From the NCBI RefSeq assembly GCF_020085105.1, contig NC_058046.1:29565175-29629174 (forward strand): a stretch of DNA of 64,000 bases, given 5' to 3'. The notes below the pieces were generated by a model that saw only the letters and a list, made by a program, of their open reading frames with translations, did not search any database and had not been told where the DNA came from. Positions 1 to 13,661 of the stretch are shown piece by piece. Made by a program: the position numbers and the translations under genes. This DNA is from Siniperca chuatsi. Lineage: Eukaryota > Chordata > Actinopteri > Centrarchiformes > Sinipercidae. The first letter of the stretch is position 1; each line of letters opens with the position of its first letter.

Positions 1-2199
1 AATGGTAAAGGACCATCGGCACTATTTCATATCTACTTGGAAAACTATATGATGCATAGAGGACCAAAGCCATGGTACCAAAGCTCAAAAGAGGCCTCTA
101 AACAACAACCATACAAGTTTTCTCTATTGGGCTGGAATGACACTTGATGCAGATCTTAAATATCTGTTTGGGAATGGCCCTGGGAAACTCTAGGAAACCT
201 TGTTTTGCTGAAACAGAACATGTAAAATTATCTGAGTGTTTTCTTTACATTTGGAAATGGTGCGTTTTCTTTTGAGAGTTGCCTGAGCCTGGTCTTCAAA
301 GGATTGTAGAAAGTGGTCACCACATTAAATCAACTTCAAGCCAAATGCTCTTTCTGAGCATAAACAACTCCAGGGGGTTTTAGCTTTGTGGAGTATATTG
401 AGGCCAGACTTGTTTTTACACTGTACCCTTTTTTTTTCCCATGTCAAACTCGACAACATTGCAAACATCCTCTGAAGGGAGTCTTTTTTCGTTTCATACA
501 TTCAGGGAATGCAATGTGAGAACCATAATCCACCATATGCAAAGTGTAAACTGCTGATGAGAAACACACTTTGAGGATGCAAACTTTGGTATGGCGACAT
601 TGTTTACAAGAGTTGAACAAAAAGAAGATGAAAAGCGTCTTGACGTCATATTTCATTTCAGCAGCTAAACATTTTGTGGCCAAGTGAAAACAGAAACAGT
701 TCTATCGTGTCACATATCAACAGTGACACAATCCATGAACCGAGTTTCAAGCTACAGAACGCAGGAACAAATGTATGTTTGCAGGTTTATGGTCTCAAGC
801 TATAAACAAGGCTATCCCCTGCACAGTCGCTACTAATACACCATGTTGTGCTGATGTTTGGCAGGTCTCCCACTACATCTCAGTCCCAATTATGAAATGA
901 AACTAGTCAGGGGAAACTGTGTCTTCCATGCAACGTTATATGACAAATCCATGCCTGCAAATCATACTGAAACTGATGGAAAAGCAAGTTGGAAGATTTC
1001 AATCTGCATCCAGAGAATTACTACATAGAGTACGCAGCAAGAGATTAATGCAGCTTGTATTTAAATTGCATGAATTAGAATTTGTTACATTCATAGTGTA
1101 TCAGTGTGAACTTAAGAAAAGTATATGTTGTATGCTTACAAAAACAAATTTGTAAGGTACAATCTTAAATCAAATAAATTGTATGATATATTGTATTGTA
1201 TTGAACCAGCGAATGTTTAATGTTTTGGCTTGAAAAATTACTGAAACTATTAATTGACTATCAAAATAGTTGCCTATTAATTTTGTGTCCATTGACTAAT
1301 CGACTAATTGTTTCAGCTCTATAATTTACAGTTCTTCATTAATTTGTTGAAAAAACTCTTTAAAACTTAAAGATTGAGTGTGAGAAAAATGCATTTTAAA
1401 TATCTGCATAGTATACTGAATTGTTTGGTCAGAGTACAGTGATGTATGTATAGCATGGTGATGACAATCTGTAGTAATTCCTGCTTAAGCACTATCAAAA
1501 CCACCAATCAGTGACTGTTCAACAGTTCAGAAGCCAGTCTGAATGACAGGACTTCATATATTCATGACTTCCCCATGAATATGATGAATAACAAGGAATT
1601 AACCTGACGATGCTGTGGCTGCTGTCTCTTCTCAATTAGCGCAGGGCTGAGCGGGGAAGGGTATATGAATACTTATGAGATCTTTGACCTTGTGGATTCA
1701 GACATGCTGAGGAAGAGACAACAAATGATGAAACACAGCGGGGAGAATTCATAATTAGACTGAAAGAGGAAAATAAAGGACCTTCAATGCCCCCATGATA
1801 TGAATTGCACAAGCAGGTACATGGTATATGCACAGACACACTCAGAGATACCACAAGCAAGTGTGTCTAGACAGTAAACAATACCTGCCTCTAGGGCCTA
1901 AGAATGTGGTCTAACTAGATACAAAACTGATTGCAGAAGTCTTGAAAGTGAGCAAACGTCTACATAAACAATTGTGAGTTTGTCATCATTAGGATATAAA
2001 CTGAGCAGCAGACTAACACCCAACTTGCACCAGATTGTCTTATCAGAACATGATACTAATTGCAAGAAAACTTACAAAGAAACGTCTAGCTGGGTATTCT
2101 AACAACAACCACAAAGCTGTAAAACTTGAGATTCCTCGCAAGGATCAGACTGAGTTTTAGAAAGAATTAATGAGAGTTAGCTGGGACGAGGTTCTACAA
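1..2199. other. Gene-poor region, no supported gene
   Basis: No open frame here is longer than about 80 codons, and none resembles a protein I know or has paired splice signals. The stretch is AT-rich intergenic DNA. Apart from the short interspersed repeat near 1205-1325, I see nothing definable. Confidence 0.6.
1205..1325 (-). repeat. Short interspersed DNA-transposon-type repeat
   Basis: Read on the minus strand, the segment opens with an AGAGCTGAAACAATTAGTCG-type end followed by alternating ATTAATCG-like words. This matches a very common vertebrate and fish non-autonomous repeat that I recall as hAT-like. Only one end is recognisable and no target duplication was identified, so the family assignment is from memory. 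Confidence 0.4.
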
Positions 2200-3800
2200 C
2201 ACAACCAAGTAAATGTAATAAATTGATGTCCAGCATTGGACGTATTGTTGACAAGTTAAACAACGCAAAAAGTCACAGAGAAAAATACAGCTCCTGTTGT
2301 TAAGTGACACTGTACATCAGTTAATGAAGCGAAGAGCTTATGCCCTAAAGACCTTCCTCAAAACTCAAAATGACACTGACTTACAATTGGGTAGTTAAGG
2401 AACTGCGCATTTCAAAAGCAAATTATTACATTCAAGTCCTATCAGACGCTAAAGGAAATGGTAATATAATCCTGAAACAACTAAATAGTTTACTAAAACC
2501 GAAGGTGCCTAATGCCTATTTTAAAATCTGGGGATGCTGAAGAGATTAGCAGCTAAAGACCAATTAGTCTTCTTCCAATCCTGTCTAAAGTGCTGGAGAA
2601 GGTTTCTACATTACTTGGAGACAAACCATTATTTGCACAATCTACAGTTTGGGTACAGACATAACCATTTCACAGAGTCGGCTACTTGTTTACTATTAGA
2701 AAACATTAAACAGTCACTTGACAAAGGAAAAGTATTCGACGCAGTGTTCCTGGATTTAAAAAAGGCATCATACCATAAATCACAACATCTTAATTTCAAA
2801 ACTCTCAGTGTTCAATTTGTCAAAACGGTCACTGTCTTGGTTTGACTCATATTTAAAGGTCTGTGAACAGTGTGTTGTGATTAATAACATCAAGGCTGTT
2901 TTTTACAAAAATGGAACAGGAATCCCCCAAGGAACTGTCTTGGGTCCCATCCTCAGTTTGTATAAAGACCTTCCAGAAATATGCCCTGGTATGGGTCTTC
3001 AGATGTACGCTGACGGCACAGTCGTCGGTCCGGCAAAATCTGTGATGCTGTTGCAGAAAAGCTAACCAAAAACTAAAAGTATAAGCTTGGCTTGATGCCT
3101 CCTGTTTGACACTAAACACCGAGAAAACAAAGTCTATCTGCTTTTCCATTCCTGCAACAGAATCCTTGAAGAATTAAAGGTGAGCTCATTGAACAAGTAA
3201 CAGAGATGATGTATTTAGGGATAATTTTAGATTCTCGGTTCAATTTTAAAAGTCATCCTATTGAGATTTGTAAAATGATTAAGGCTAACCTTTTGTTGTT
3301 TGACATTTGACTGTGCCTTGCTGTTTCTAAATTCAATGATATTCTCACTTTTGTCCTATGGTCTAACTACCTGCCCCAGGCCAACAGTCTGTAATTAAAT
3401 CCATAGTGTCTTTACAATTGGACCTTGAACATGTTAGCAAATAAGGTACGGTATCATTGCCACATTTTAAGTAAATACAAGATTTTAAGTCTTGCAAACT
3501 TTGATTTTCATTGTGTGAAGCTTGTGTTTAAATGTTTGAATGTACTTGCTCCCCAGCCTTTCTGCAAATATATCAAGAGATTACAGAACTGCAGCAGATC
3601 CACCAGAGCAGCTTCAAGCGGCAATTGTAAAATTCCATTGTGCAAAACATCTTTGCTCAGACAGCTTTTTCTGTGAAAGGAACAAAGTCCTGGAACTCAG
3701 TACATGATCACTTGAAATTTGCTGCAAACTTCATCACTTTTAAGGGAGCTACCAAATCCTAGTTAATTCAGCAACCAACCTGTACTCATGCTTGTAATGT
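2200..3800 (+). mobile_element. Degenerate non-LTR retrotransposon (LINE), reverse transcriptase remnant
   Basis: Frame-shifted pieces on the plus strand line up in the order of a fish LINE polyprotein. A pre-RT linker lies near 2330-2500. RT fingers follow at 2534-2845 with FGYRHNHFTES and VFLDLKKA, then the palm at 2808-3065 with WFDSYL, GIPQGTVLGPI and MYADG. A thumb or C-terminal segment ends near 3750 (NVLAPQPFCKYI, then NCSRSTRAASSGNCKIP). At least three frame breaks and several stops are present, and the catalytic YADD box reads YADG, so it cannot be functional. The 5' endonuclease part is missing or unrecognisable. The clade (I/L2/CR1-type) is an inference from general similarity to fish LINEs. 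Confidence 0.8.
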
Positions 3801-6800
3801 TTTTAAACAAATGTGTTAAATGTGTGCTTTATTGTATCTTGCTGTATTCAGTACTTCTTTTTACCTCACTGTTTTAATCTCTTATTTTAATAAAAGCCCT
3901 TCTAGGCATGGGTGTTGCAAATTAGCATCTGCTATACACACTATGATACTTGCATCGGATAGCTGTTTTCAGTTATACTGTATCTGTCCCTATCAAACAA
4001 ACAAACCATAAATAACTAAATTAATGATTAATGAAATGCAATGCATGTTGTAATCACTGAATATTAAGATTTTCTTAATTAAGGCACTAATGTCAGTAAA
4101 TGTAAAAGATGAGAGAGGCAAGTCTGGGCTAGTATCAACTGATATGGTTTCATTTGAAAGATGTGTACACTGTGTGTGTGGTGCCTGTGTACTACTACTG
4201 ATGGGGCTTCAGACTGTATGCACACCCACATACAGACACACAAACAAATCCTTAGATGAAACTCCATGAACATAAAGTAAAGACTTAATTCCTTCTTTAT
4301 CATATCTGTGCATCGGACAAGTTCCACAGTGCATGATAAGGAGAAAAAGGGGGAAAACACAAACCAAGCGTGGAGGAATATGTGCCTTTTGAAGTTGTCT
4401 TTCTTCTTGGAACTAGCTTTGGCATAACACAGCTAGTTAAGCAGATCATTAAGCATAATGGTTGGGGAGGATTGCAAAGCTTTATCTCTGATGGCAAGAC
4501 CAAAGTTCTTGATGATCTGGGGGATTCTGGAGCTGGATTTGATGGGAATTCCCATGCCTGCTGGAACAGTTTACTTGTGCTAACAGACAGGTGCTATCAT
4601 AAATCTAGAGTCAAGGAATTACTCACTCACTGAGACTTATGGGGATAAAGTTATCCTTTGACAGATTACATCTAGCGATTGAAGGTTCTCCCTCGGATAG
4701 ACGCCATCATTGTTAATGTCTGGCAGTGACAAGTGACAATAAATTAATGACATGAAGAAATACATTTTAAATTATGGAAAAGAAACCTTTTGTTTGTAAA
4801 ACCTGTTGCTTAAAATGCAAGAGATCCAAAATCCTAAAAGATCTATTGCCTTTGCCAGCTCTGTATTGAGTAAATAAAAGACCACACTACAATAAAACAT
4901 GTGGCTGTAAATGGGATCTGATTGAAGCAGATTAAACCAAATCATCAAAGGTTGCAGGTTGAGGTCAACTTTAGTAAAAAAGAGATACGGAGAGCAGTGA
5001 AGCAGGGTCACAGGATTTTTTGTCTGCAAGGAATGAACTTCTTCAAAGGTAAACAAACAACCAGGACTGAGCACAACGTCATCTTTGCTTGCCGTAAAGA
5101 AGTGACATGATGCACATCTTTATTCATGAAGAAGTTGATCCCTGCATAAAAGATTTTGAAAATGGTTTGTATTCCTTTCACTTGAGAAATCAGAGGGAAA
5201 TGCTGTTTGAGGATTATCACCACTAAAATTATTTCTTGGGATGAGAATAAGCTTTGAAAATATTTCCCCTCTAGGCAAAAAGGCGAATGCTAACGACTTT
5301 ATTTATTTTCTCCTCTCACTTCTCTTTTGTCAGTGCCCTCCACTGCTTTGCATTTGAATCACTCCAAATCAGGAAATCACTTGCACCCAGTTCTTGAGTT
5401 TATGAAAACACAAGTTTCCAAGAGCCTGCAATGAATTTATATTTGGTACAAGCTGCGTAGTGCATCTCACTCCCCTGGCAATGTGCCCCTCCACAAGCTT
5501 TCCATGGAGGTTTGTCCCCCCGGTTTCCACAGTGCCGACTGATTGATTTGCTCTTTAATGGCTTCCGGTGTTGGGCATGGTTGAGGACGAACATCTGTAA
5601 GGGTGGATTGGGCATGCTGGGTCTGTTTTGCTCTGCTACACTCATCTGTGGTGTAGTAAAGTGAGGTATCTGCCTTTTCTGTGGCCTGGGAGAATGACGT
5701 GCTCCATTATAAAAAGAACTGACTCCAATGAAAAATGAGCCTTGGGTCCTAACGGCTGCTGGTCGCTGAGTGGATTACATTGCCTCAGGGGATGAAGTTC
5801 AGCCTCTGATGTTGATGACTGAGAAGGGGAAACACTAGTAGCTGGCCTTTGAGTGATAAAGTTATACTGAGTGTTAACGTCAAGAGCTATTTGTGTTTGA
5901 AGAGCCATTTCTATGAGTCCTCATAGAAGCTGAGGTTCAGCTTTGGGTCGTACAGTGGACTTCAGTGCAAGTTCTGCATGCTTGGCATGCCAATAGTTAC
6001 ACTGTTGGTAACACTGCTTAAGATCCGAGTGAATTAAGCTTGTGAATATTTATTCAGAATCACAGAACTGAAGCAAATCACAGGAAATTGGAAAAGGACA
6101 ACATGTCAAGACTAAATTAGTTGAAAAACACAATAAGTTCAATAATGTAAAAAAATTCATAACATTGAGGGTGTATTAGAAAAAAGGTGGTGATGTGAAA
6201 TTAGAATATCTTATACAGAAATGTTTCAAATTAGTTTATCTTTAAAATGTTAAGATGCTAATTTACCTTATTTTCCTGTTTATCATTGTATGGCACAATG
6301 TTTGCATATATATGAATGTATTTATGTGCATATTAATTCTGTATATTGATGTCTGCAAGAGATTTTTTTTTGTCTTTGATTGGATTTTGACTTTATGTCA
6401 CGAGCTAATGACTAGCCGTGAAAGATGATGATTATTATTTTTAATTGTTTATTTGTTTTACGATTGTCCTAAGTTTGAGAAAAGGCAATTGAAAAATAAA
6501 GTATAACAAAGGAATAACAACAACAACAAAAAAAATCAAGCTTGTGGTTTTTTTTTTTTTTTTTAATTAGCTGACTTAGCTCAAATCTTCTCCCCAACGT
6601 TAAATGTTCACGTTGCCAGTGACAAACTCAAACACAAAACTCTGTTTGGGCAAACACCTTAATCCTGAAATCCATCTTTATTTCAACCTACGCCTTAAAA
6701 TTAGGAGTTAACATCAGAAGGCGCTGCTCAACCATGAGGTATTAGGAGGTAAGGGACAAAGCACACCTGCAAAGCTGGAGTTGACATGAAACAAAAAAAC

Positions 6801-9800
6801 ACCCCCAAAACAAAAGCCTCATCCAAAAGCCACTTCAGAAGCCTTTCTTCATAATCCAGGGATGTAAAGCAGATCTGAGAAATGGGAAGAGTCCCACGTG
6901 AAAGCAACAGGCTTCCACAGAGCACATTAGCATTTACTTCTGTTTGAATTTGATTGAACTAATTACGTCGGGCTGTTGGGATGATAAGTGAGCGTAAACA
7001 TTCAGGGTTAGAACAGGCCCCCCCAGAGATGAAAACCCTCTACTTTCATCCTTACGCAATTAATCAGCATCTGACTGCAAACAGACGCAGCAGCTTGCTC
7101 CATTGCCTCTCTTGTAAGCGCTGACTGACACATGAAAGCAGGGAAATTTGCACCCAGTTAGGAGATTATACAGTGAGTGAGTCAAATCTGAGCGGATACT
7201 GTGGAAAGACCTCAAACAGCAGCACACAGGGCGGCTTACTTCTCTTTTGTCAGGGTATCAGGACCCGTTTCATTACCAGGTAACAACATGTGAAGTGGGT
7301 GCATGTATACTTATTTATGCTCGTAAAGGACATTAATGTGTTTTTATGTGAAAAACAATAGGGTCCCAAGAGTCCCTGAGGCATGATAGAGCAGCAATAA
7401 CACTCAGTGTCTGCAGGAGCTGGTAATGGATAGCGCATTGCACAACTGCTAGTTAGGAAACAGTGTTCACATGCGGCAAAAAACTTCAAAGCCTTCCATG
7501 TCCAGCACACCAGGTTCTTTCAATTAGTCTCCAACAAGAACCCTTCTTCTTCCCCAGCTGGACCCCCACCTATCACTCCCAGGGATCAGCCACACGGGAC
7601 CCTGTCACTCGGTTTCCTTTTACCCCCCAAAGGCTTTGTTTTGGAAAAGGAGAAGTGAGTCAGGTTCAAAGTAGAGGAGAAGACCGAGCGGTAACATGAG
7701 ATGATGGTCTGTCCCACGGGGCATGTGGCTGTGCCAGACGATGCATGCCTGCTGGCTTGAAGAGGGGATGATTCAAAGAACACACCACTAGATAAACAGC
7801 CAGTTTTAAAAAAAAAAAAACTATGTAGGATCTAATCTCTGCACTATCATTTATTGATTAGCTCACTGATTTTTAATTAAAACATTTACAGATGCATTCA
7901 ATCAGTGAGTGTCTTCAAAAACAGATATGTAACATTACAAAGAAAACTCACTCAAAAAGGTGACCTTTTTGTAACATTTGTGGATATTTCTGGCTCAGTC
8001 ACTCAGCAAAACCCTTCGTTTGACTGAAGGCTTTGGGCCCACACAAGGCTGCATATGAGTTCAAAGTCTTTCAACTGAAAAATGATCAGGTTCGCTTCAC
8101 ATATGACATGAGCATGAACACATCTGGTCCTATTTTAAACTGAACAGGAGAAGAGAATGTTAACTGTAATGATGAAATCTCTATGTAGTATTTATATAAT
8201 TCTCTCTCTAGCAAAGCTCGAACATTCAGCCATGCAAACCGGGAATATAAAAACAAGCATTTTTCCTTTACTTCAGTACCCTCAATCCTCACCCCATGCA
8301 CCATTTACCACAACCTGGAGGTTTTCCAAACTAAACAAGAGGTAAAAAAATAAGGCCAAACAACATGCTGAAAGCCTAACTAGTGCCTGAGGTTTTCCTG
8401 ATAAGGTCAACAGGTCAAGAGAAGACAATCGTCCTAATGAACAACACGACTGCATGTGATTTCCAAATGCAGCTCTAAACTTATTGGTTGCCATAGGCCA
8501 CATAGTTGAAGGTTTCAATGTGGAGTGGTGTGATCCATAATCCGAAAGGACTTTGATGGATTAGCATGTTTGTTCTTGGGTCACCATGGGGTCCAGTTTC
8601 TTTTCTCTCTCTCTGAAAATACAAAAGAAATAAGAGCCACTGAAACAACTTTGGAATTTAAGAATTAACATTAAAAAGCAACCAACTAATACACTTCTTT
8701 TTTTTTTACACCACCACTTCTATCTACGTATGTCCTTATTTCGAAGATGATTATCCTCACCTTTCCAAAGGTATTTTGGGAAATGGCCATCCAGACTGCA
8801 TGTCCTGCTGCTCCATGGGAGTTGTATAAATGAAGTAATGGGGAACACTTGTTTAATCAAAACTGACCGCAGGAAAATTGTCTGGTGACCTTGCATCAGG
8901 GAAGGGATCGTTTTCAACTTGGTTCTTAACAACAGGACTTTATTGCTCTTATTAATAGTGTTTTATTAATGGCGCATATAAAATGTAGTCGCTCATTAGG
9001 GACACTTGCAAAACAGGGACATAAATGTTGAAGGGCAAATGTACTAAGTCTTCCCATGGTATTTGAACTAGTAACGCATTAGTTGGTTTTTGACATTATA
9101 TCCATTACTTTACAGTGAAGATTAACAGGCTCAGGAGGATCATCCTTTGAACTTGATCAAGCAGCGACCACGAGGAGACACGTGTTGCTACAAGTATGTG
9201 CTCAATGGCTGTTTGATTAAGACATGTGCCACGTTGCACTTTATTCAATCTGTATCTCAACAGAAATTTCTCATTCTATTTTTTGACATTGTACAGGTTC
9301 CTTAAAAGTTATTCTTAAAACAATACTCACCTACCCATACAGTTTGTACATTGAAAGAGTTCTTGGTCGCCTTAATTGTTCATCTTCTCTATACTGACCA
9401 TGACAAGATCCCTTCCTAATGCATGTTTAATGGTAGATGGTCAACAAAATCCACAGTCCTCTCTTTGTGCAAACATGTACACTGAAGCTAATATGAGGCT
9501 TCAGTTGAAATCAAGTGATTATCTTCCAACGTTTTTATGGTACGAAATTACCTCTTTGTGTTACTATCACTCCACCGCAGCTCAGCAGGGAAACACTGTC
9601 CGGAGAAACACAAAGGAGGAATTTTGCACCACAAAAGACTAACTTTGGAAGATACCCAGTTGATTTTACTATCTCAGACTGCTGAGGCCTCATATTAGCC
9701 TCAGCTGAACTGTAGAAGACATTTTTACTCAGAACGAGGACTGTGGATTTTGTCCTCCATCTCACTGACTGGAAGCACGTTAGTTGGTCGCTGGTCAGTG

Positions 9801-12222
9801 ATTTTAATCCTGTCTGGACTCCCCTTATTACCTTGTCAACAAACTCGCTCAAATAGGCTTTTGTAATGTCATATTACAAGTGATTCTGTCTTTGCTGGCC
9901 TTCATTTGTATAGCCAAACTGATTTTATGTGTAGAGAGCTACATGTATTTAACATTAGTGCAGATACTAGTCCCTTTCTCACTGTAAAAGCAGCCTAATC
10001 GACATCCAGAATCAGACCTTTAAGTAGTTTACAACTGTCTGTGTTATTAATTAAATTACAGCTAAATAATTATTGGTAAATAATACTAATATTAAAAATA
10101 ATACAAAGCATGCCAGTGATGAAGGTCACATGGTTTGTCTGCAGCACATCAGCTAGTAGCTCAAATGTCATCTGGAACAACCTCCTTTTATTACCCACCT
10201 CCCCTTGTATTATTAATCATTACCAAATGAGGCTTTTTGACTATAATAATTCTCATGTGAAGTGAACGCCTAAAAACAACGAGCTTCAATGCTAAAAAGG
10301 GCAGAATTGAATTGTACTCAGAGATCACTATCAATGAGTCACGCAATGATCAATTGAAAAGAGGATTTCCAATCTCAGCACTAATCCATGAACATTTATT
10401 GACTCAGTGATATTTTTCAAATTCTGAATTGTTTTTGAGAAGTCCCATCATATTTCTTTTCAGATACACAAGTGAGATACGTTACCAGAATTTCCTGGCA
10501 TTTGGTGTTGAGACAGTTTACCTCACTTTGCTAAATGCACTTCCTACCTCACTCCTTCGATCCATTTTGAACCCCTTGCCGGGTTCAGACAAAGCCCCCC
10601 TCTACCTTTTTGATGTGTCATATCGCAGAAGTGGAGTAGACATGGTGGTACACACACACACAAACAGACTCACATCTTATGGTGTAATGACTTTCTTACT
10701 CCTGTGGTGAGCTGCCAGTAGACCTGTTGAAACCTGCTGAGTAACCCTAGATGTGGAAAGTACCCATGCAAGTCTGAGACACAGGGAACTGAGGCACAGG
10801 AGGCCTTCACTATCTACCTGTCGCACACAATCACACACACACGCACGCACTGAGTTGTGTAGTATCACTGCTGCTTTCCTCCAGACACGCAACCCAGACA
10901 TGATCTGAAATACAGTAAGACCCCTGCTACTTCCATCCTGCTATGCTTGTGATGTTGGGAGGAATCAATGTGTCTGCACTTGTTGGTAGGGGAGTGTGTA
11001 TGCATGTGTGTGTGTGTGTGTGTTCATGCATGTCAGTGTGACCACTCACACTCAAGGAATGTATAAGATTTCTCTTTACGCAATTAGGCTACTGTATGCA
11101 CAGTATGTTTCCTGGCTGCGTGTGTCCCAGGTCTCGTATATAGCATGTGCACTAGCATGTCGTGTGTGTGAGATCACCTGCCTCACATCTGCAGACCTTT
11201 TGACACTATTCGTCTCTTTTTACACCTGGCCTCCCATGATCAAGGCTTCAAGAGAGGGCAGGTGTGCTCGCTCCTTGCCCTCATGACTTGAAAACACAGC
11301 AGTTTCATCGCCTGCCTGTCCCAAGTGCTGCTGGGAGTGGGAGGTGGCTCTTGACTTCTGACATCCATCTTTTTTCTTCCCCTGCTAGAGTTATGGTGGG
11401 GGAAAGCCCAAATGAAGTCTATGAGCCCATAAAACAGGCCTTTAATTTGCTTGCATACACCCAGGAGCTAGCGATACTGTTAGCTCTCGTTTCTCTGGAC
11501 TGCAGTCATAAGTATGATCCCACAGGGTATATGGGTTTATTTGGTTTGATCAGATCAGTAAAACATTTTATGAGTAATGGTTAGAAGGCTGGGACATGTT
11601 GGATATCAAACAGGCAGGTGGGATTCATTGCTTTTGTTTTTTGTGTGTCTTTGTTGGCGTAGCAAGAAGGTTTTGACTATTGGGAGGAAGTGGGAGTGGA
11701 AAAAGACCTCTAGCTATGTACCGGTTTTCACAAAATAAGTGCTTCCTATTTCTAACATATAATCTATGTATTCAAAGACAGAATAAAAGATATATGGGCG
11801 GCTATAGCTGGAGGCCTACTGATCAAAAACAAGGCATTATTTGTGTCATAAGTCAGGGTTTGTCTGACCAATGGAGACCTTTCCATTGGTGGTTTGTACT
11901 GAGAGAGGGAGCAAGAGAGGGAGATAGCCAGAGGTTTTCAGTTTGATTCTACAATGGGTTTTAGTCTCACCTTTAAGTTATAATCCTTAAGCTATTCATG
12001 AAATCAAACCCAATTTTTGATATGTATTTTAATATATACTGGGTATGGCTATATATTGCATATGGTCTGCATTTTTCTGGCAATAGCCATTCAATGTATT
12101 TACATTTTGTAAATACCTGTCTTTATAGTAGTTGTCCTTGTTAGTGGTGGAGTCCGCCATTCCCAAGCAGTGTTTGTATTGCCTTCACACACGTACAAGA
12201 AATTCACAAGAAACAATGCATG
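3801..12222. other. Gene-poor region, no supported gene
   Basis: Open frames are at most about 106 codons and none has a convincing family match or flanking splice sites. Minus-strand frames at 5400-5908 contain a faint zinc-knuckle-like cysteine pattern, which is too weak to annotate. The interval holds homopolymer runs near 6550, 7806 and 8696 and a short (TG)n near 11005. Distal regulatory DNA or a non-coding RNA could be here, but the sequence alone gives no support for either. Confidence 0.55.
11005..11023. repeat. (TG)n microsatellite
   Basis: A short uninterrupted TG dinucleotide tract, flanked by further TG-rich sequence on both sides. Confidence 0.8.
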
Positions 12223-12224
12223 TA

Positions 12225-12436
12225 CAGTTGTATGCAAAAGTTTAGGAACCCCTGACAATTTCCATGATTTTCATTTATAAATATTTGGGTGTTTGGATCA
12301 GCAATTTCATTTTGATCTATCAAATAACTGAAGGACACAGTAATATTTCAGTAGTGAAATGAGATTTATTGGATTAACAGAAAATGTGCAATATGCATCA
12401 AAACGAAATTAGACAGGTGCATAAATTTGGGCACCC
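12225..12436 (+). repeat. Left terminal inverted repeat of the Tc1 element
   Basis: This pairs with 13662-13873 with three mismatches, near 12310, 12319 and 12366. The transposase binding sites should be the two related 20-bp direct repeats, at about 12232-12251 and 12418-12437. Confidence 0.93.
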
Positions 12437-12452
12437 CAACAGAAAAATCACA

Positions 12453-13520
12453 TCAATATTTAGTAGAGCCTCCTTTAGCAGAAATAACAGCCTCTAGACG
12501 CTTCCTATAGCCTGTAATGAGTGTCTGGATTCTGGATGAATGTATTTTGGACCATTCCTCCTTACAAAACATCTCCAGTTCAGTTAGGTTTGATGGTTGC
12601 CGAGCATGGACAGCCCGCTTCAAATCACCCCACAGATGTTCAATGATATTCAGGTCTGGGGACTGGGATGGCCATTCCAGAACATTGTACTTGTTCCTCT
12701 GCATAAAGGCCAGAGTAGATTTTGAGCAGTGTTTTGGGTCGTTGTCTTGTTGAAATATCCATCCCCGGCGTAACTTCAACTTTGTGACTGATTCCTCAAC
12801 ATTATTCTCAAGAATCTGCTGATATTGAGTGGAATCCATGCGACCCTCAACTTTAACCAGATTCCCAGTACCGGCACTGGCCACACAACCCCACAGCATG
12901 ATGGAACCTCCACCAAATTTTACTGTGGGTAGCAAGTGTTTTTCTTGGAACGTTGTGTTCTTTTGCCGCCATGCATAACGCCCCTTGTTATGACCAAATA
13001 ACTCAATCTTTGTTTCATCAGTCCACAGCACCTTATTCCAAAATGAAGCTGGCTTGTCCAAATGTGTGTTTGCATACCTCAAGCAACTTCGTTTGTGGCG
13101 TGTGTGCAGAAAAGGCTTCTTTCGCATCACTCTCCCATACAGCTTCTCCTTGTGCAAAGTGCGCTGAATTGTTGATCGATGCACAGTGACACCATCTGCA
13201 GCAAGTTGATGTTGTAGGTCTTTGGAGGTGGTCTGTGGGCTGTTTTTGACCGTTCTCACCATCCTTCGCCTTTGCCTCTCCAATATTTTATGTGGCCTGC
13301 CACTTCTGGCCTTAACAAGAACTGTGCCTGTGGTCCTCCATTTCCTCACTATGTTCCTCACAGTGGACACTGACAGCTTATATTTCTGCGATAACTTTTT
13401 GTAGCCTCCCCCTAAATCATAATGTAGAACAAACTTTTTTTTTAGGTCATTTGAGAGTTGTTTTGAGGCCCCCATGTTGCCACTCTTCAGAGGAGAGTCA
13501 AAGAGAACAACAACTTTCAA
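12453..13520 (-). CDS. Tc1-family transposase, DD34E, 355 aa, apparently intact
   Basis: The protein catalyses cut-and-paste transposition at TA sites. Residues about 20-65 form the first paired-like helix-turn-helix (YKKLSQKYKLSVSTVRNIVRKW). A GRPHK AT-hook-like motif lies at about 74-78, and a second HTH follows at about 85-125. The catalytic domain has D168 in WTDET, D259 in QQDND and E294 in NIIEHLW, with 34 residues between the last two, so it is DD34E. A glycine-rich box (FGGGS) lies at about 202-206. Length and domain order are normal for Tc1 transposases and there are no internal stops or frameshifts. The first ATG (MKVVVLFDSP) is used here; a second at residue 16 (MGASKQLS) matches the usual Tc1 start better and may be the real one, giving 340 aa. 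Whether it is active cannot be judged from sequence. Confidence 0.95.
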   Translation of the reverse strand: MKVVVLFDSPLKSGNMGASKQLSNDLKKKFVLHYDLGGGYKKLSQKYKLSVSTVRNIVRKWRTTGTVLVKARSGRPHKILERQRRRMVRTVKNSPQTTSKDLQHQLAADGVTVHRSTIQRTLHKEKLYGRVMRKKPFLHTRHKRSCLRYANTHLDKPASFWNKVLWTDETKIELFGHNKGRYAWRQKNTTFQEKHLLPTVKFGGGSIMLWGCVASAGTGNLVKVEGRMDSTQYQQILENNVEESVTKLKLRRGWIFQQDNDPKHCSKSTLAFMQRNKYNVLEWPSQSPDLNIIEHLWGDLKRAVHARQPSNLTELEMFCKEEWSKIHSSRIQTLITGYRKRLEAVISAKGGSTKY

Positions 13521-13661
13521 TTGGCCACCTTAAATACCTTTTCTCATGATTGGATGCACCTGTCTATGAAGTTCAAGGCTTAATGAGCTCACCAAACCAA
13601 TTGTGTGTTCCAATTAATCAGTGCTAAGTAGTTACAGGTATTCAAATCAACAAAATGACAA

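Noticed and set aside
4370-4633. 87-codon plus-strand frame starting MEEYVPFEVVF
   Set aside because: No recognisable family, splice context or codon signature; overlapping frames on the other strand are similarly long.
12517-13404. Plus-strand frames inside the Tc1 element
   Set aside because: Antisense of the intact transposase gene.
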